In this document: positions 26,733 through 36,534 of the stretch, piece after piece
Position numbering within the stretch: the stretch's first letter is position 1
Layout: every line of letters begins with the position of its first letter
Assembly: GCA_945877505.1 (NCBI GenBank)
Contig: CAMDWT010000002.1
Location: forward strand, 1-64,000
Source: Crenothrix polyspora
Lineage (GTDB): Bacteria; Pseudomonadota; Gammaproteobacteria; Methylococcales; Methylomonadaceae
Length of the DNA: 64,000 bases
Direction: 5' to 3'
Notes under the pieces: generated by a model
The model's input: the letters and a program-made list of their open reading frames with translations, nothing else
Told to the model about the DNA's origin: nothing
The model's database searches: none
Made by a program: the position numbers and the translations under genes

Positions 26733-26939
26733 TTACGCTGAAGTTACATTTGAAGCTTGAGGGCCTTTGGCGCCTGATTCAACTTCATATTTTACAGCTT
26801 GACCTTCAGCGAGTGTACGGTAACCACCGTCACTTGCGATTGCAGAAAAATGTACGAATACATCGGCGCTGCCATCACTAGGAGAAATAAAACCGAAGCC
26901 TTTCGACTCGTTAAACCACTTAACAGTACCAGTTGCCAT
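26733..26939 (-). CDS. cspA: Cold-shock protein (CspA family), copy 1
   Basis: 68 aa. Single cold-shock domain with [11 protein letters not shown] (RNP1) and VFVHFSAI (RNP2), starting [14 protein letters not shown]. It binds single-stranded RNA/DNA and melts RNA structure. GAGGAAGTTTC supplies the ribosome site. The leader upstream contains tandem CTAA-N3-TTAG palindromes. It is followed by an RRM gene. A second csp gene lies at 36334. Confidence 0.93.
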   Translation of the reverse strand: MATGTVKWFNESKGFGFISPSDGSADVFVHFSAIASDGGYRTLAEGQAVKYEVESGAKGPQASNVTSA

Positions 26940-27108
26940 GAAACTTCCTCAATAAATGAATGTAAATATTTTATTGCAAATCATACCGGGCACAAAAAGG
27001 AATAACGGATGAGATTTCTGAAAAGTGCTGATTAACATGCAAAACTTATTAAATAGAAGTCTCGCATTATGAGCGTAGTACTGTCCACTAACTTCTCTAT
27101 TATAGTAG

Positions 27109-27140
27109 CTAATCCTTAGTATAGCCATCTAATCTTTAGT
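27109..27140. repeat. Two tandem CTAA-N3-TTAG palindromes 20 bp apart
   Basis: CTAATCCTTAGT (27109-27120) and CTAATCTTTAGT (27129-27140) differ at one base. Each is a short palindrome, and they are spaced exactly 20 bp (two helical turns), in the gap between the MFS gene end and the cspA gene. Likely operator boxes for an unknown regulator. Confidence 0.4.
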
Positions 27141-27160
27141 TAAGGTGACTAGCAGTCATT

Positions 27161-29395
27161 TCATTTCCAGATGCTAATAATATTGGTAAAGTCATCTGTC
27201 CAGGTTTTCATATCGAAATATAAGGGCATTTTTTGCCAATTACCTAAGCGACTCATATTAAGAGGAGATAACGCTTCTGGGTTTTTTGCCAAAACAACCC
27301 AATCAGTAGCTATTACAAGAGGTATATCCTGTTGAGGTTTGTATTCTTGTATCAGTGCAGACCAATGTAAGTGCTCAGCATGAACTGACAAGACTTTTTT
27401 AAGGGCTAGGTGACGATTAGTTATATGAAAGGCTAATAGGCCATTAGGCTTAAGTTTTTTGAAGTAAATTTCTAGTGCTTCTTGTGTGAGTAAATGTGTG
27501 GGGACAGAATCTGAGCTAAAAGCATCCATTACCAATAAATCAAAGGTGTTATCAGGTTCTTTTTCCAGTGATAAGCGTGCATCACCCAAGCGTATTTTGG
27601 CATGACTCGCGCATAGCTTAAGATAGCTAAAATATTCAGGGTTACTGGCAATATCGACAACCAAGGGGTCGATTTCATAAAGTGTCCAGTTTTGTTGTTC
27701 TTTGGCATAGCAGGCTAAAGCCCCTGCACCGAGCCCAACGATACCGACCGTCCAATTCTGATTAATATTGTTATATTCTTTGAAAAGTTGCCCCATAGGG
27801 CCGGGTCGACTGTAATAAGTTAAGGGGGTTGTGGCTAAATCGGAGGGTAAACGTTGTGCGCCATGTTTAGTGGTGCCGTGAAAAAGTTCATGATATTTTT
27901 CAGGTTGATTTTGTTCAGAGGTTAATTCACTTTCTCGTACGGAAAGAACACCAAAAAAGGAACGATCTTGATACAGTGTATTAGAGGAAAGTCCATGAAG
28001 TCCGAGCGCAAGAAAAATGATCGCGCCTGTTAGCAATGCGAAAGCGACGGGTTGCTTGCGAAGAAAATAAGTAACAACAGTTAATGAAATTAAAATAATA
28101 ACGATGACATCAAAATATTGCAGTAAATTGCCTATATTATTATAAACAAGCAGTCCCGTTATAATGAGCAAGCTGGGCCCTGTTATTTGCAGAAGCAGTC
28201 CTTTTGTGGAAGGGGTTGTTTGCCACGGTCGTAATAATAAAGCAGCGACAATCATGAGAGGGTATTCATAGATACCATTGAATACGAACGGTGCAACAAA
28301 AGTGTTGAACATGCCGCCTAACATTCCACCAAATGACATAATCAGGTAGAAATTTGTTAAATATTGCGTATGGGGTCTGTTTTTGGCGAGTTCGCCATGA
28401 CAAACCATAACGGCAAAGAAAAAAGCCAGTAAGTGAAGTATTAGATAAGCCCAGTAAGGCAAATCCGCTGGATTGATAAACGCATAGGTAATAAAGGGTA
28501 GGAGTACCAGTGGTTGTAGCTTGACCATTATTGAATGTGTTTTGTCATTCCATTTAGAGAAAACGATAACAAAAGACAATAAATATAAAGTCAGTGGAAT
28601 AATCCATAACAATGGCACGGATGCAATATCGGTGCTGATGAAATTGGTTAAACCTAAAAGTAAGCTGGAAGGGACAAAAGCTAAAGCCAGCCAGTGTAAT
28701 TTTCTAAATAGACTTAGGTTATTTTCTGCCGGAGAATGTTCATCAATGATGATAGTGGTTTGTTGAGTTCGCCACAATATGAAGGCACAACCACTTATTA
28801 AAAAACAAAGTACTAGGTAGCCCAAGCTCCAATAAATTTTTTGATTCGACAATCCTATTGTTGGTTCAAGTAAAAAAGGGTAGCTAAGTAAAGCAATGAG
28901 ACTGCCAGTATTACTGGCAGCATAGAGATAATAAGGGTCATGACTGGTTTTATGGCCAATATTAGTAAACCATTTTTGCACTAACGGTGCTGTCGTGGAA
29001 ACCACGAAAAAGGGTAAGCCTATAGCAAGTAATAGAGTCCAGAGTAGCCAAATTGTAGGGTTGGTATCTGTTGGTGGCGTAGTATTTTCGGGTAAGGCGA
29101 GTGGTAAAGCTAAGAAGCTAAGCGCAATAACAAGCGCATGGATCTGGATTTGTCGGTGTCTGCCAAAGCGTGTAGAAATAGTATGCGCATATAGATAGCC
29201 TAGAAACAATATTATTTGGTAAAAAACCATGCAGGTATTCCAAACTGCCGGAGAACCACCTAACAAGGGTAATAATATTTTTCCGAATAACGGTTGCAGA
29301 ACAAACATTAGCGACGCGCTAATAAATAAGGTTCCAGCAAATAATAGGGTTAACGATAAGCTTTGGTTTTGTTTTTCTTCAGAAGTGTAGCTCAT
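27161..29395 (-). CDS. Fused MFS-like membrane / spermidine synthase-like protein
   Basis: 744 aa. Residues about 15-470 contain many membrane helices of transporter type. The C-terminal part (about 520-744) is a Rossmann methyltransferase-fold aminopropyltransferase-like domain: VGIVGLGAGALACYA (ligand-binding glycine loop), TLYEIDPLVVDIA and DLLVMDAFSSDSVPTHLLT. This architecture is a known but uncharacterised bacterial family (fused MFS/spermidine synthase). No polyamine genes lie nearby. Single gene; its leader and promoter would lie in 29396-29501. Confidence 0.85.
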   Translation of the reverse strand: MSYTSEEKQNQSLSLTLLFAGTLFISASLMFVLQPLFGKILLPLLGGSPAVWNTCMVFYQIILFLGYLYAHTISTRFGRHRQIQIHALVIALSFLALPLALPENTTPPTDTNPTIWLLWTLLLAIGLPFFVVSTTAPLVQKWFTNIGHKTSHDPYYLYAASNTGSLIALLSYPFLLEPTIGLSNQKIYWSLGYLVLCFLISGCAFILWRTQQTTIIIDEHSPAENNLSLFRKLHWLALAFVPSSLLLGLTNFISTDIASVPLLWIIPLTLYLLSFVIVFSKWNDKTHSIMVKLQPLVLLPFITYAFINPADLPYWAYLILHLLAFFFAVMVCHGELAKNRPHTQYLTNFYLIMSFGGMLGGMFNTFVAPFVFNGIYEYPLMIVAALLLRPWQTTPSTKGLLLQITGPSLLIITGLLVYNNIGNLLQYFDVIVIILISLTVVTYFLRKQPVAFALLTGAIIFLALGLHGLSSNTLYQDRSFFGVLSVRESELTSEQNQPEKYHELFHGTTKHGAQRLPSDLATTPLTYYSRPGPMGQLFKEYNNINQNWTVGIVGLGAGALACYAKEQQNWTLYEIDPLVVDIASNPEYFSYLKLCASHAKIRLGDARLSLEKEPDNTFDLLVMDAFSSDSVPTHLLTQEALEIYFKKLKPNGLLAFHITNRHLALKKVLSVHAEHLHWSALIQEYKPQQDIPLVIATDWVVLAKNPEALSPLNMSRLGNWQKMPLYFDMKTWTDDFTNIISIWK

Positions 29396-29501
29396 TATTA
29401 TTAGGGGCAGCTGCGTTATGATTGTTATTTTAATGCGCTAATAATAAAGCATTTGATAGGAAATGAGTTCAATTGAATGTAATTTTTTAGGATTAGTCGT
29501 T

Positions 29502-29732
29502 TTATCCGCCATCACCAATGTTTTCCCATACATTTGTATTATGATCTTCCAACTCATGTAGTTTTTTAGTGGTTATGAGTTGTTTGGCACGAAGTTCTTC
29601 AAGTTCGTGCTGATAGGCAGGTAATAAGTCGGCAGCATTGTCCTTGGATTTTATGACCAAGAAATCAATTTTAGCGCTATGCTCAATAAGTTCAGTAAGT
29701 AATCTTTGTCTGTATTCATCAGTTGTTTTCAT
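29502..29732 (-). CDS. Small coiled-coil protein
   Basis: 76 aa. Highly helical, charged (LLPAYQHELEELRAKQLITTKKLHELE), no membrane segment. It resembles the N-terminal part of small bacterial coiled-coil proteins that continue with a Trp-rich AWEDLKxGVDxAW repeat; here the protein stops after VWENIGDGG, so it may be a shortened member. The SD GGATAATCCC is weakly supported. It lies downstream of fdsD in the same direction, after 145 nt. Function unknown. Confidence 0.55.
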   Translation of the reverse strand: MKTTDEYRQRLLTELIEHSAKIDFLVIKSKDNAADLLPAYQHELEELRAKQLITTKKLHELEDHNTNVWENIGDGG

Positions 29733-29877
29733 GGGATTATCCTTGAGCTTGTTTATTTATAAGTCATCTTAAAATAAAGCCAATCGAAGGTAAGCTGTTG
29801 CCCGATTTATTAAATAGGAAATAATGGCCCCGTCAATTGTTCCTGATAAAAGCAAACCTGATTACTCAAAGAAAAAA

Positions 29878-30093
29878 TTATGATTGCTGAAGTTTTAAAA
29901 TGGCTACCTTAGTTAAATCATTTAAGCCGCTTCCATCTTGCATGCAATAAGTGATGATATCGTTACGCATTCTTGGATCCCAAGATCTTAAGATATGTTT
30001 TGATATGCCTTCAGCGGCAATTTCTTTATTGCTTTCTGCGTTAAAAAAATCACTAATATCATTGGCCATTCTGATAAGTCTGTCAATTTTCAT
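29878..30093 (-). CDS. fdsD: Formate dehydrogenase delta subunit FdsD
   Basis: 71 aa. IDRLIRMANDISDFF and HILRSWDPRMRNDIITY match the small FdsD family, which is required for assembly or stability of the soluble NAD-dependent formate dehydrogenase. It lies 6 nt after fdhD, so it is the last clear fds gene. Confidence 0.88.
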   Translation of the reverse strand: MKIDRLIRMANDISDFFNAESNKEIAAEGISKHILRSWDPRMRNDIITYCMQDGSGLNDLTKVAILKLQQS

Positions 30094-30099
30094 GGTTCA

Positions 30100-30933
30100 T
30101 CACAAATTGTTGTTATGGGTTAAGCGTTGCGGATGCGTGTAGATAACATGCTGATCATCACGGGCAAAGCCTATTAAAGTAAGACCTGTTTCATTAGCTA
30201 AGCGTATAGCTAATCCAGTCGGAGCCGATATTGCTGCTAGTAGGCTAATACCGACCCATGCTGTTTTTTGTACCATTTCGTAACTAGCCCGACTAGTAAC
30301 GATTACAAAACCGGCTGATAAATCTTTATTGTTACGTAATAAAAAGCCGATTAATTTATCAAGTGCATTATGTCTTCCAACATCCTCTCTAATCTCAACG
30401 ATACCTTGGTTAGGTACGACCCAAGCTGCAGCATGAACGGCTCCTGTCACTTGGTTTAGCGTTTGGTGCTTAGAGAGTTCTGTTAAAGCAAGGTGTAAAT
30501 CTTCAGCAGATACGGCTATATCACTCTTAACAGGTTGCGGCTGGCGGATAGCCTGATTTAAAGTGCTTGCACCGCATAAACCGCAGCCTGTTCGTCCTGT
30601 TAAATTGCGTCCTTTATCAGCCATACACTGAAATCGATGATCTGGGATTTTTAACTGAACCTCAATACCTTTTGAACGATTATAAATCCGAGCGGATAAT
30701 AGTTCCTGTGGATTTTTAATAATACCTTCAGTGATGCTAAATCCCAGCGCAAATTCTTCTAGATTAGTCGGAGTTGCAAGCATAACGACATGAGGCATCC
30801 CATTGTAAATCAGGGAAATAGGTACTTCTTCTGCAATAAAATCCTGTTTCCTTTCGTACAGAGTGCCCTTCCAGCGATCAACGGTGGTTTGTTGATAGCT
30901 GGGCCAACCTAAGTCTAATAATAGTGAGTCCAT
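30100..30933 (-). CDS. fdhD: Formate dehydrogenase accessory sulfurtransferase FdhD (FdsC)
   Basis: 277 aa. It contains the redox loop RTGCGLCGAST with the CxxC that passes sulfur from IscS to the molybdenum cofactor of formate dehydrogenase, and the conserved GFVIVTSRASYEMVQK and IREDVGRHNALDKLIG. It lies 137 nt downstream of fdsA in the same direction. The spacer carries a small hairpin (CCCATT/AATGGG) near the start codon. Cytoplasmic chaperone/sulfurase role. Confidence 0.93.
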   Translation of the reverse strand: MDSLLLDLGWPSYQQTTVDRWKGTLYERKQDFIAEEVPISLIYNGMPHVVMLATPTNLEEFALGFSITEGIIKNPQELLSARIYNRSKGIEVQLKIPDHRFQCMADKGRNLTGRTGCGLCGASTLNQAIRQPQPVKSDIAVSAEDLHLALTELSKHQTLNQVTGAVHAAAWVVPNQGIVEIREDVGRHNALDKLIGFLLRNNKDLSAGFVIVTSRASYEMVQKTAWVGISLLAAISAPTGLAIRLANETGLTLIGFARDDQHVIYTHPQRLTHNNNL

Positions 30934-31070
30934 GTTTCAGATCACTCCCATTGGTATAAATGGGTTGTGGGAACGGCTCCTTTGAATTGATAATAAATAA
31001 TGTAAAAGCTCTCTTGCAACACGTAAAGTTGGATGTTCACCCCGTTGTATTACAAAGGACTTTATTATCG

Positions 31071-33923
31071 TTAAACATTACTAATACCTTGTTCGAGCAA
31101 ATCGAGTTGTTTTTCAGAAAATGCTTGGTATTTTGCTTGCCATTCAGAGGGTTGGTTCACTTTACTGATTTGAACTGCGGTCACTTTGTATTCGGGACAG
31201 TTAGTTGCCCAGTCAGAGTTGTCAGTTGTGATTACGTTAGCGCCTGATTCTGGAAAATGAAAGGTAGTATAAACAACGCCAGGTTGAACACGATCAGTCA
31301 CAAGCGCCCTTAATACAGTTTCACCGGCTCTACTTTTAATTCCGACCCAATCATCTGTTTTTACACCACGATCTTCAGCATCATGAGGATGAATTTCCAG
31401 TAGATCTTCAGCATGCCATGCATTATTTTCGGTACGACGTGTTTGTGCGCCAACATTGTATTGCGACAAAATACGCCCTGTAGTCAGTATTAAGGGGTAT
31501 TTGCTAGATGAACGTTCAGTCGTTGGAATGAATTCGGTAAGCATAAATAAACCTTTGCCGTCATCACGCATAAAACTATCTTCATGCATGATTGGGGTCC
31601 CTACTGAGGCTTCGTCATAGCAAGGCCATTGGATGCTACCTAGTTGATCTATTTTTTCATAACTAACACCTGCGAAAGTAGGTGTTAGGCTAGCAATCTC
31701 ATCCATAATCTCAGAAGGATGATTATAGTTCATGGGGTAGCCCATGGCATTGGCGAGCAATTGCGTGACTTCCCAATCTTGGTAGCCGGCTAATGGGGTC
31801 ATGACTTTACGTACAGGCGAAATTCTACGCTCTGCATTAGTAAAAGTGCCAGATTTTTCTAAAAAGGACGCGCCTGGTAAAAATACATGCGCAAATTTAG
31901 CGGTTTCATTAAGAAAGATATCTTGAACAATAACACATTCCATAGAGCGTAACGCAGCATGAACATGTTGTATATCTGGGTCTGATTGGGCAATATCTTC
32001 ACCCTCGCAGTACAATCCCATGAAGTTTTTATCAAGAGCGGCATCGAACATATTAGGAATGCGCAAGCCTGGTTCTGAGCTCAATTCTGCTTGCCACGCT
32101 GCTTCAAACATCTGGTGCGTGACGGGATCAGAGACATGGCGATAGCCTGGGAATTCATGAGGGAACGAACCCATGTCGCAAGAACCTTGCACGTTATTTT
32201 GACCGCGCAATGGGTTAACACCCACACCTACACGACCTAAATTTCCGGTAGCCATGGCCATATTAGCTATGCCGATAACCATAGTTGAACCTTGGCTATG
32301 TTCAGTCACACCTAGACCATAGTAAATGGCGGCGTTGTTAGCTGTTGCATAGAGTCTTGCGGCAGCTCTTATTTCTGTTGCAGGAACCCCTGTTATGGAT
32401 TCTGTTGCTTCAGGTGAGTTGTGCTCCTGTGCAATAAATGTTTCCCATTTTGAAAATGAGGCAATATCACAGCGATCCTTAACAAAGGCTTCGTCCATTA
32501 GTTTTTCAGTAACGATCACATGAGCGAAGGCGTTGATTAAAGCGACGTTAGTGCCAGGGCGTAATTTCAAATGATAATTAGCTTTAACGTGCGGTGAGTT
32601 TTTGACTAGATCGATCTCACGTGGGTCAACGACGATTAATTTTCCACCTTGACGCAGACGTTTTTTCATCTGTGAGCCAAAGACTGGATGGCCATCAGTA
32701 GGGTTGGCGCCAATAACGATAATGACATCGGCTTTCATAACGGAGTCAAAATCTTGTGTGCCTGAGGACTCACCAAAGGTTTGCTTAAGGCCGTAACCTG
32801 TTGGGGAGTGGCAAACTCGCGCGCATGTGTCAACATTGTTATTGCCAAAACCCGCTCGTATCAGTTTTTGCATAATATAGACTTCTTCATTAGTGCAGCG
32901 CGAAGAAGTAATTCCACCGATAGCGTCTTTTCCGTATTTAGCTTGAATTCGTTTTAGTTCTGAGGCGGCATGATTAATAGCAACCTCCCAACTAACTTCT
33001 TGCCAAGCGTCTTTAATACTGGAGCGAATCATGGGCTTTGTCATGCGGTCTTTATGGGTAGCATAGCCAAATGCAAAACGTCCTTTAACACAAGAGTGGC
33101 CATGATTTGCTTGACCATCTTTATTCGGAACCATGCGGATGACTTGTTCGCCTTTCATTTCTGCTCTGAATGAGCACCCGACGCCACAGTAAGCACACGT
33201 TGTAATAATGGCATGTTCAGGTTGGCCGTGATCAATGACCGATTTTTCCATGAGTGTTGCAGTAGGACACGCTTGAACACACGCACCACAGGAAACACAT
33301 TCAGAATCCATGAAAGATTCATTTTGACTGGGTGATACTTTAGAATCAAAACCACGACCGTCAATAGTTAACGCAAAGGTGCCTTGGGTTTCTTCACAGG
33401 CTCTAACACATCGAGAGCAGACAATGCATTTGCTAGGATCAAAGCTAAAATAAGGATTGCTTTCGTCTTTGATGGCATCGAGATGGGTTTCAATAGGATT
33501 GTAACGGACTTCACGGAGGCCAACAGCACCCGCCATGTCTTGCAACTCACAATCACCATTAGCAGAACACGTTAAACAATCGAGTGGATGGTCCGAAATG
33601 TAGAGTTCCATTACACCACGACGAACTTCAGCCAGTTTTTGGTTCTGGGTAACGACTTTAAGGCCTTCGGCGGCTGGTGTCGTACAGGAAGCCGGCATCC
33701 CCCGCCCCCCTTCTATCTGAACAACGCAAAGTCGGCAAGAGCCAAAGGGCTCAATACTGTCTGTGGCACATAATTTGGGTATGTCAATGCCTATAGAGGC
33801 GGCTGCCCGCATGATGGAAGTGCCTTCAGGAACCGTGACGGTAAATCCATCAATTTCTAAGGTAACTAGATGACTTGCGGTGCTGGCTGGTGTGCCAAAA
33901 TCTTGTTCTTTATTGATGCTCAT
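31071..33923 (-). CDS. fdsA: NAD-dependent formate dehydrogenase alpha (catalytic) subunit FdsA
   Basis: 950 aa. N-terminal [2Fe-2S] domain (PFGSCRLCVVQIEGGRGMPAS, then CLTCSANGDCELQ), two [4Fe-4S] ferredoxin motifs (CIVCSRCVRACEE, CVSCGACVQACP), a further cluster site CAYCGVGCSF, then the bis-MGD domain. The molybdenum ligand is Cys in CARVCHSPTGYGL near residue 368, so it is not a selenoprotein. It oxidises formate to CO2 and sends electrons through the clusters to FdsB/FdsG and NAD+. In methylotrophs this is the last step of C1 dissimilation. Start ATG follows fdsB by 21 nt. Confidence 0.95.
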   Translation of the reverse strand: MSINKEQDFGTPASTASHLVTLEIDGFTVTVPEGTSIMRAAASIGIDIPKLCATDSIEPFGSCRLCVVQIEGGRGMPASCTTPAAEGLKVVTQNQKLAEVRRGVMELYISDHPLDCLTCSANGDCELQDMAGAVGLREVRYNPIETHLDAIKDESNPYFSFDPSKCIVCSRCVRACEETQGTFALTIDGRGFDSKVSPSQNESFMDSECVSCGACVQACPTATLMEKSVIDHGQPEHAIITTCAYCGVGCSFRAEMKGEQVIRMVPNKDGQANHGHSCVKGRFAFGYATHKDRMTKPMIRSSIKDAWQEVSWEVAINHAASELKRIQAKYGKDAIGGITSSRCTNEEVYIMQKLIRAGFGNNNVDTCARVCHSPTGYGLKQTFGESSGTQDFDSVMKADVIIVIGANPTDGHPVFGSQMKKRLRQGGKLIVVDPREIDLVKNSPHVKANYHLKLRPGTNVALINAFAHVIVTEKLMDEAFVKDRCDIASFSKWETFIAQEHNSPEATESITGVPATEIRAAARLYATANNAAIYYGLGVTEHSQGSTMVIGIANMAMATGNLGRVGVGVNPLRGQNNVQGSCDMGSFPHEFPGYRHVSDPVTHQMFEAAWQAELSSEPGLRIPNMFDAALDKNFMGLYCEGEDIAQSDPDIQHVHAALRSMECVIVQDIFLNETAKFAHVFLPGASFLEKSGTFTNAERRISPVRKVMTPLAGYQDWEVTQLLANAMGYPMNYNHPSEIMDEIASLTPTFAGVSYEKIDQLGSIQWPCYDEASVGTPIMHEDSFMRDDGKGLFMLTEFIPTTERSSSKYPLILTTGRILSQYNVGAQTRRTENNAWHAEDLLEIHPHDAEDRGVKTDDWVGIKSRAGETVLRALVTDRVQPGVVYTTFHFPESGANVITTDNSDWATNCPEYKVTAVQISKVNQPSEWQAKYQAFSEKQLDLLEQGISNV

Positions 33924-33944
33924 GATTTATTCCTCAGATCGTTA

Positions 33945-35498
33945 TCAGGCTACGTTAGCTTCATTATCAATACCGAAATCTTTCGGAAAATGATTTAAAG
34001 CACTTAATACAGGGTAGGGGGTCATCCCACCTAATGCACAAAGCGAGCCGTTAAGTAAGGTATTGCATAGGTCACGCAACAAAGGAATGTTTTTCCCAAT
34101 ATTTTGACCAGCAATAATACTGTCTATAACTTCATAGCCACGGGTAGAGCCAATTCGACAAGGTGTACATTTACCACAGGATTCAATTGCACAAAATTCC
34201 ATGTTGTATCTGGCCAATTCAGCCATATTTGCAGTTTCATCGAAAGCAACTACACCACCATGGCCGAGTACAGTCCAATTTGCTGCGAATGCTTCATAAT
34301 CCAAAGGCGTATCAAATTGAGATTCGGGTAAATAAGCGCCTAACGGACCTCCAACTTGAACGGCTTTAATGGGTTTTCCTGTTGCTGAGCCACCACCAAA
34401 ATCATATAAAAGTTCTCGCAACGTCATACCAAAAGCCAATTCAACTAGGCCTGCATGCTTAATATTGCCAGCAAGTTGTAAAGGTAAGGTGCCCCGTGAA
34501 CGCCCCATGCCAAAATCACGGTAATAGTCACCGCCTTTATCTAAAATAATGGGCACAGAGGCTAAAGAAATGACATTATTAACCACAGTGGGCTTGCCAA
34601 ATAGACCACTAATAGCGGGCAAGGGTGGTTTAAATCGAACTAAGCCTCGTTTGCCTTCAAGGCTTTCCATTAAAGAGGTTTCTTCGCCGCAAATATAAGC
34701 ACCAGCGCCTAAGCGAACTTCAAGATGAAAGGCTTTGCCACTGGCTTTAATGTCATCGCCTAAGTAACCGGCGGCATAGGCTTTTTCAATGGCAGTGGCC
34801 AGCGCTTTGTGGGCATGAGGATATTCTACTCTAAGATAGATGTAACCTTGGTTCGCACCAACAGCGAGGCCAGCAATAGTCATGCCTTCAATTAAAACAA
34901 AGGGATCTCCTTCCATAACCATTCGGTCAGAAAAGGTACCCGAGTCACCTTCATCAGCATTACAGATAATATATTTTTGTTCTGATGGCGTATTAAGTAC
35001 TGTATTCCATTTAATTCCAGTGGGAAAAGCTGCGCCTCCACGGCCACGTAAACCTGAGTCCGTAACGGCTTTAACAATGTCAGCTTGCGTCTGATTTAAC
35101 GCATTCGATAAGCCTTTATAGCCGTCATTCTTAATGTAGTCTTCTAAACTAATGGGATCCGTTTTGCCAATACGTGCAAAGGTTAATCGCTGTTGTTTTT
35201 TTAGGTAACTGAGTTCTTCAGTTAAACCTAAAAACAAGTCATGTGCGCCACCTTCTAGAAAATTTGCGTCAAAAAGGCTAGTTATGTCAGAACGCTTAAC
35301 AGGGCCGTAGGCTATTCTGCCTGAAGGGGTGTCAATTTCCACAAGCGGTTCTAGCCAAAAGAGACCTCTGGAACCATTGCGGATTAATTGAATGGAAATA
35401 CTTCTTTTTTTGGCTTCTTCAATAATAGCGGAGGCGATTCTGTCGGCGCCCAATGAAATTGCGCTCGAATCACAGGGTACATAGATTGTAAAACTCAT
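33945..35498 (-). CDS. fdsB: Formate dehydrogenase beta subunit FdsB (NADH/FMN, NuoF-like)
   Basis: 517 aa. NuoF-type signatures: [17 protein letters not shown] (NADH/FMN), [19 protein letters not shown] and [16 protein letters not shown] (4Fe-4S). An N-terminal thioredoxin-like portion of about 110 residues precedes them. It holds FMN and reduces NAD+ with electrons from FdsA. It overlaps fdsG by 4 nt (ATGA arrangement), indicating translational coupling. Confidence 0.95.
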   Translation of the reverse strand: MSFTIYVPCDSSAISLGADRIASAIIEEAKKRSISIQLIRNGSRGLFWLEPLVEIDTPSGRIAYGPVKRSDITSLFDANFLEGGAHDLFLGLTEELSYLKKQQRLTFARIGKTDPISLEDYIKNDGYKGLSNALNQTQADIVKAVTDSGLRGRGGAAFPTGIKWNTVLNTPSEQKYIICNADEGDSGTFSDRMVMEGDPFVLIEGMTIAGLAVGANQGYIYLRVEYPHAHKALATAIEKAYAAGYLGDDIKASGKAFHLEVRLGAGAYICGEETSLMESLEGKRGLVRFKPPLPAISGLFGKPTVVNNVISLASVPIILDKGGDYYRDFGMGRSRGTLPLQLAGNIKHAGLVELAFGMTLRELLYDFGGGSATGKPIKAVQVGGPLGAYLPESQFDTPLDYEAFAANWTVLGHGGVVAFDETANMAELARYNMEFCAIESCGKCTPCRIGSTRGYEVIDSIIAGQNIGKNIPLLRDLCNTLLNGSLCALGGMTPYPVLSALNHFPKDFGIDNEANVA

Positions 35499-35971
35499 GC
35501 CGATGCCTCAATTTCATTAATAGTTGTATCAAAACTCTCTGTTGATACTCGGCCATAAATTTCAGTACCAATCTGCATAGCGGGTGAACATGCACAATTT
35601 CCTAAACAATAAACAGGTTCAAGAGAAAATTGACCGTCTGCGGTTGTTTCATGAAAATCAATACCTAAGCGAGATTTAACATGATTTTCTAGATGCTTAC
35701 CGCCCATAGCTTGACAAGATTCGGCACGACAAAGGTGGATGGTATTTTTGCCTGGCTTAGTATTTCTAAAATAATGATAAAAGCTGATAACACCATGAAC
35801 TTCAGCGCGAGAAAGGTTCAAAGCCTTGGCGATGGTGGGAATGCTTTCATCTGGGACAAAACCTAACGTATCTTGAATGGCATGTAAAATAGGCAATAAA
35901 GCGCCAGGTTTATCCTTAAGTGAGGTGGTTATATTTTGCACGGTCACTTGCATAGTGCTTGATTCGGTCAT
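35495..35971 (-). CDS. fdsG: Formate dehydrogenase gamma subunit FdsG (NuoE-like)
   Basis: 158 aa. Thioredoxin-like [2Fe-2S] subunit with [11 protein letters not shown] and [11 protein letters not shown] providing the four Cys ligands. First gene of the fds operon, with an upstream promoter at 36043-36071 and a palindrome over its -35. It relays electrons near the FMN of FdsB. Confidence 0.94.
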   Translation of the reverse strand: MTESSTMQVTVQNITTSLKDKPGALLPILHAIQDTLGFVPDESIPTIAKALNLSRAEVHGVISFYHYFRNTKPGKNTIHLCRAESCQAMGGKHLENHVKSRLGIDFHETTADGQFSLEPVYCLGNCACSPAMQIGTEIYGRVSTESFDTTINEIEASA

Positions 35972-36042
35972 ACTTAACTCTCAATAGCGATTCTGTTCGT
36001 TAAAACAACGCATAGCCTGTGCGTGTCTTAAAATGTTTCGCT

Positions 36043-36071
36043 AGCATAGCACAAGAAAATTTATGTGTAAA
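36043..36071 (-). promoter_or_regulatory. Promoter of the fds operon
   Basis: On the minus strand: -35 TTTACA (36071-36066), 17-nt spacer, extended -10 TGC-TATGCT (TATGCT at 36048-36043). Predicted start near 36036, leader about 65 nt to fdsG. Confidence 0.6.
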
Positions 36072-36078
36072 AGACACA
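36064..36078. promoter_or_regulatory. Palindrome overlapping the fds -35 box
   Basis: TGTGT-N5-ACACA (both strands read the same arms), overlapping TTTACA. Its position is right for a repressor, or for an activator touching the -35. Binding protein unknown. Confidence 0.4.
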
Positions 36079-36286
36079 ATATGTAGGTTTTATTATGTAA
36101 ATTAGAGGATTGAGAGGTTCAGAGAATACAGCGATAGATAAAGCTGATTTTAATGAACTAAAAATAAGTTTAAAGCGGTATTAAAAAAGATAATAAATCA
36201 AATAGAAGCTGGTTTTTTTGAAGGATTTATTTGAACAAAAAAAGCAGGGGGAGGGCTGGATTGATAGGTTTTTCTAGGAGGTACAT

Positions 36287-36323
36287 AAAAAAACAGCCGC
36301 CTTATTTAAAATAGGGCGGCTGT
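36287..36323 (-). terminator. Terminator of cold-shock gene copy 2
   Basis: Minus-strand RNA forms ACAGCCGCC ... GGCGGCTGT, further extended by AT pairs, then a run of T (TTTTTTT). Strong intrinsic terminator. Confidence 0.9.
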
Positions 36324-36333
36324 TTAATAAGCA

Positions 36334-36534
36334 TTAGATGATAGTGACTTCTTCTGCTTGAGGGCCTTTTTGACCTTGGGTAACAGTAAACTGTACTTTT
36401 TGGCCTTCATCAAGAGATTTAAAGCCTGAGCTGTTAATGTTACGGAAGTGAACAAAAACATCAGGGCCATTCTCTTGTTGAATAAAGCCGAAACCTTTTT
36501 CTGCGTTAAACCATTTAACTGTACCAGTAGTCAT
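36334..36534 (-). CDS. Cold-shock protein (CspA family), copy 2
   Basis: 66 aa single cold-shock domain: [28 protein letters not shown], ending EEVTII. RNP1 and RNP2 intact. It differs from copy 1 at many positions (QQENGP instead of SPSDGS), so these are old paralogues rather than a recent duplication. AGGACTTAAA precedes ATG. Monocistronic with its own terminator; upstream gap of 218 nt gives room for a cold-shock leader. Confidence 0.93.
   Translation of the reverse strand: MTTGTVKWFNAEKGFGFIQQENGPDVFVHFRNINSSGFKSLDEGQKVQFTVTQGQKGPQAEEVTII

Larger units (their letters stand above)
35972..36333. other. 362-nt intergenic region: fds promoter region and cspA copy 2 terminator
   Basis: From high to low coordinate (minus-strand direction) it contains the cold-shock gene terminator (36287-36323), about 200 nt of AT-rich sequence without ORFs that I can support, and the fdsG promoter/operator (36043-36078). 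No LysR regulator gene (fdsR) is present. Confidence 0.6.

Noticed and set aside
29823-29882. 19-codon plus-strand ORF with AGGAAATA upstream (MAPSIVPDKSKPDYSKKKL)
   Set aside because: Too short, overlaps the fdsD end on the opposite strand, and has no recognisable feature; may be chance.
31071-33923. Selenocysteine at the FdsA active site
   Set aside because: The frame has no in-frame TGA; the molybdenum ligand position is Cys in CARVCHSPT.
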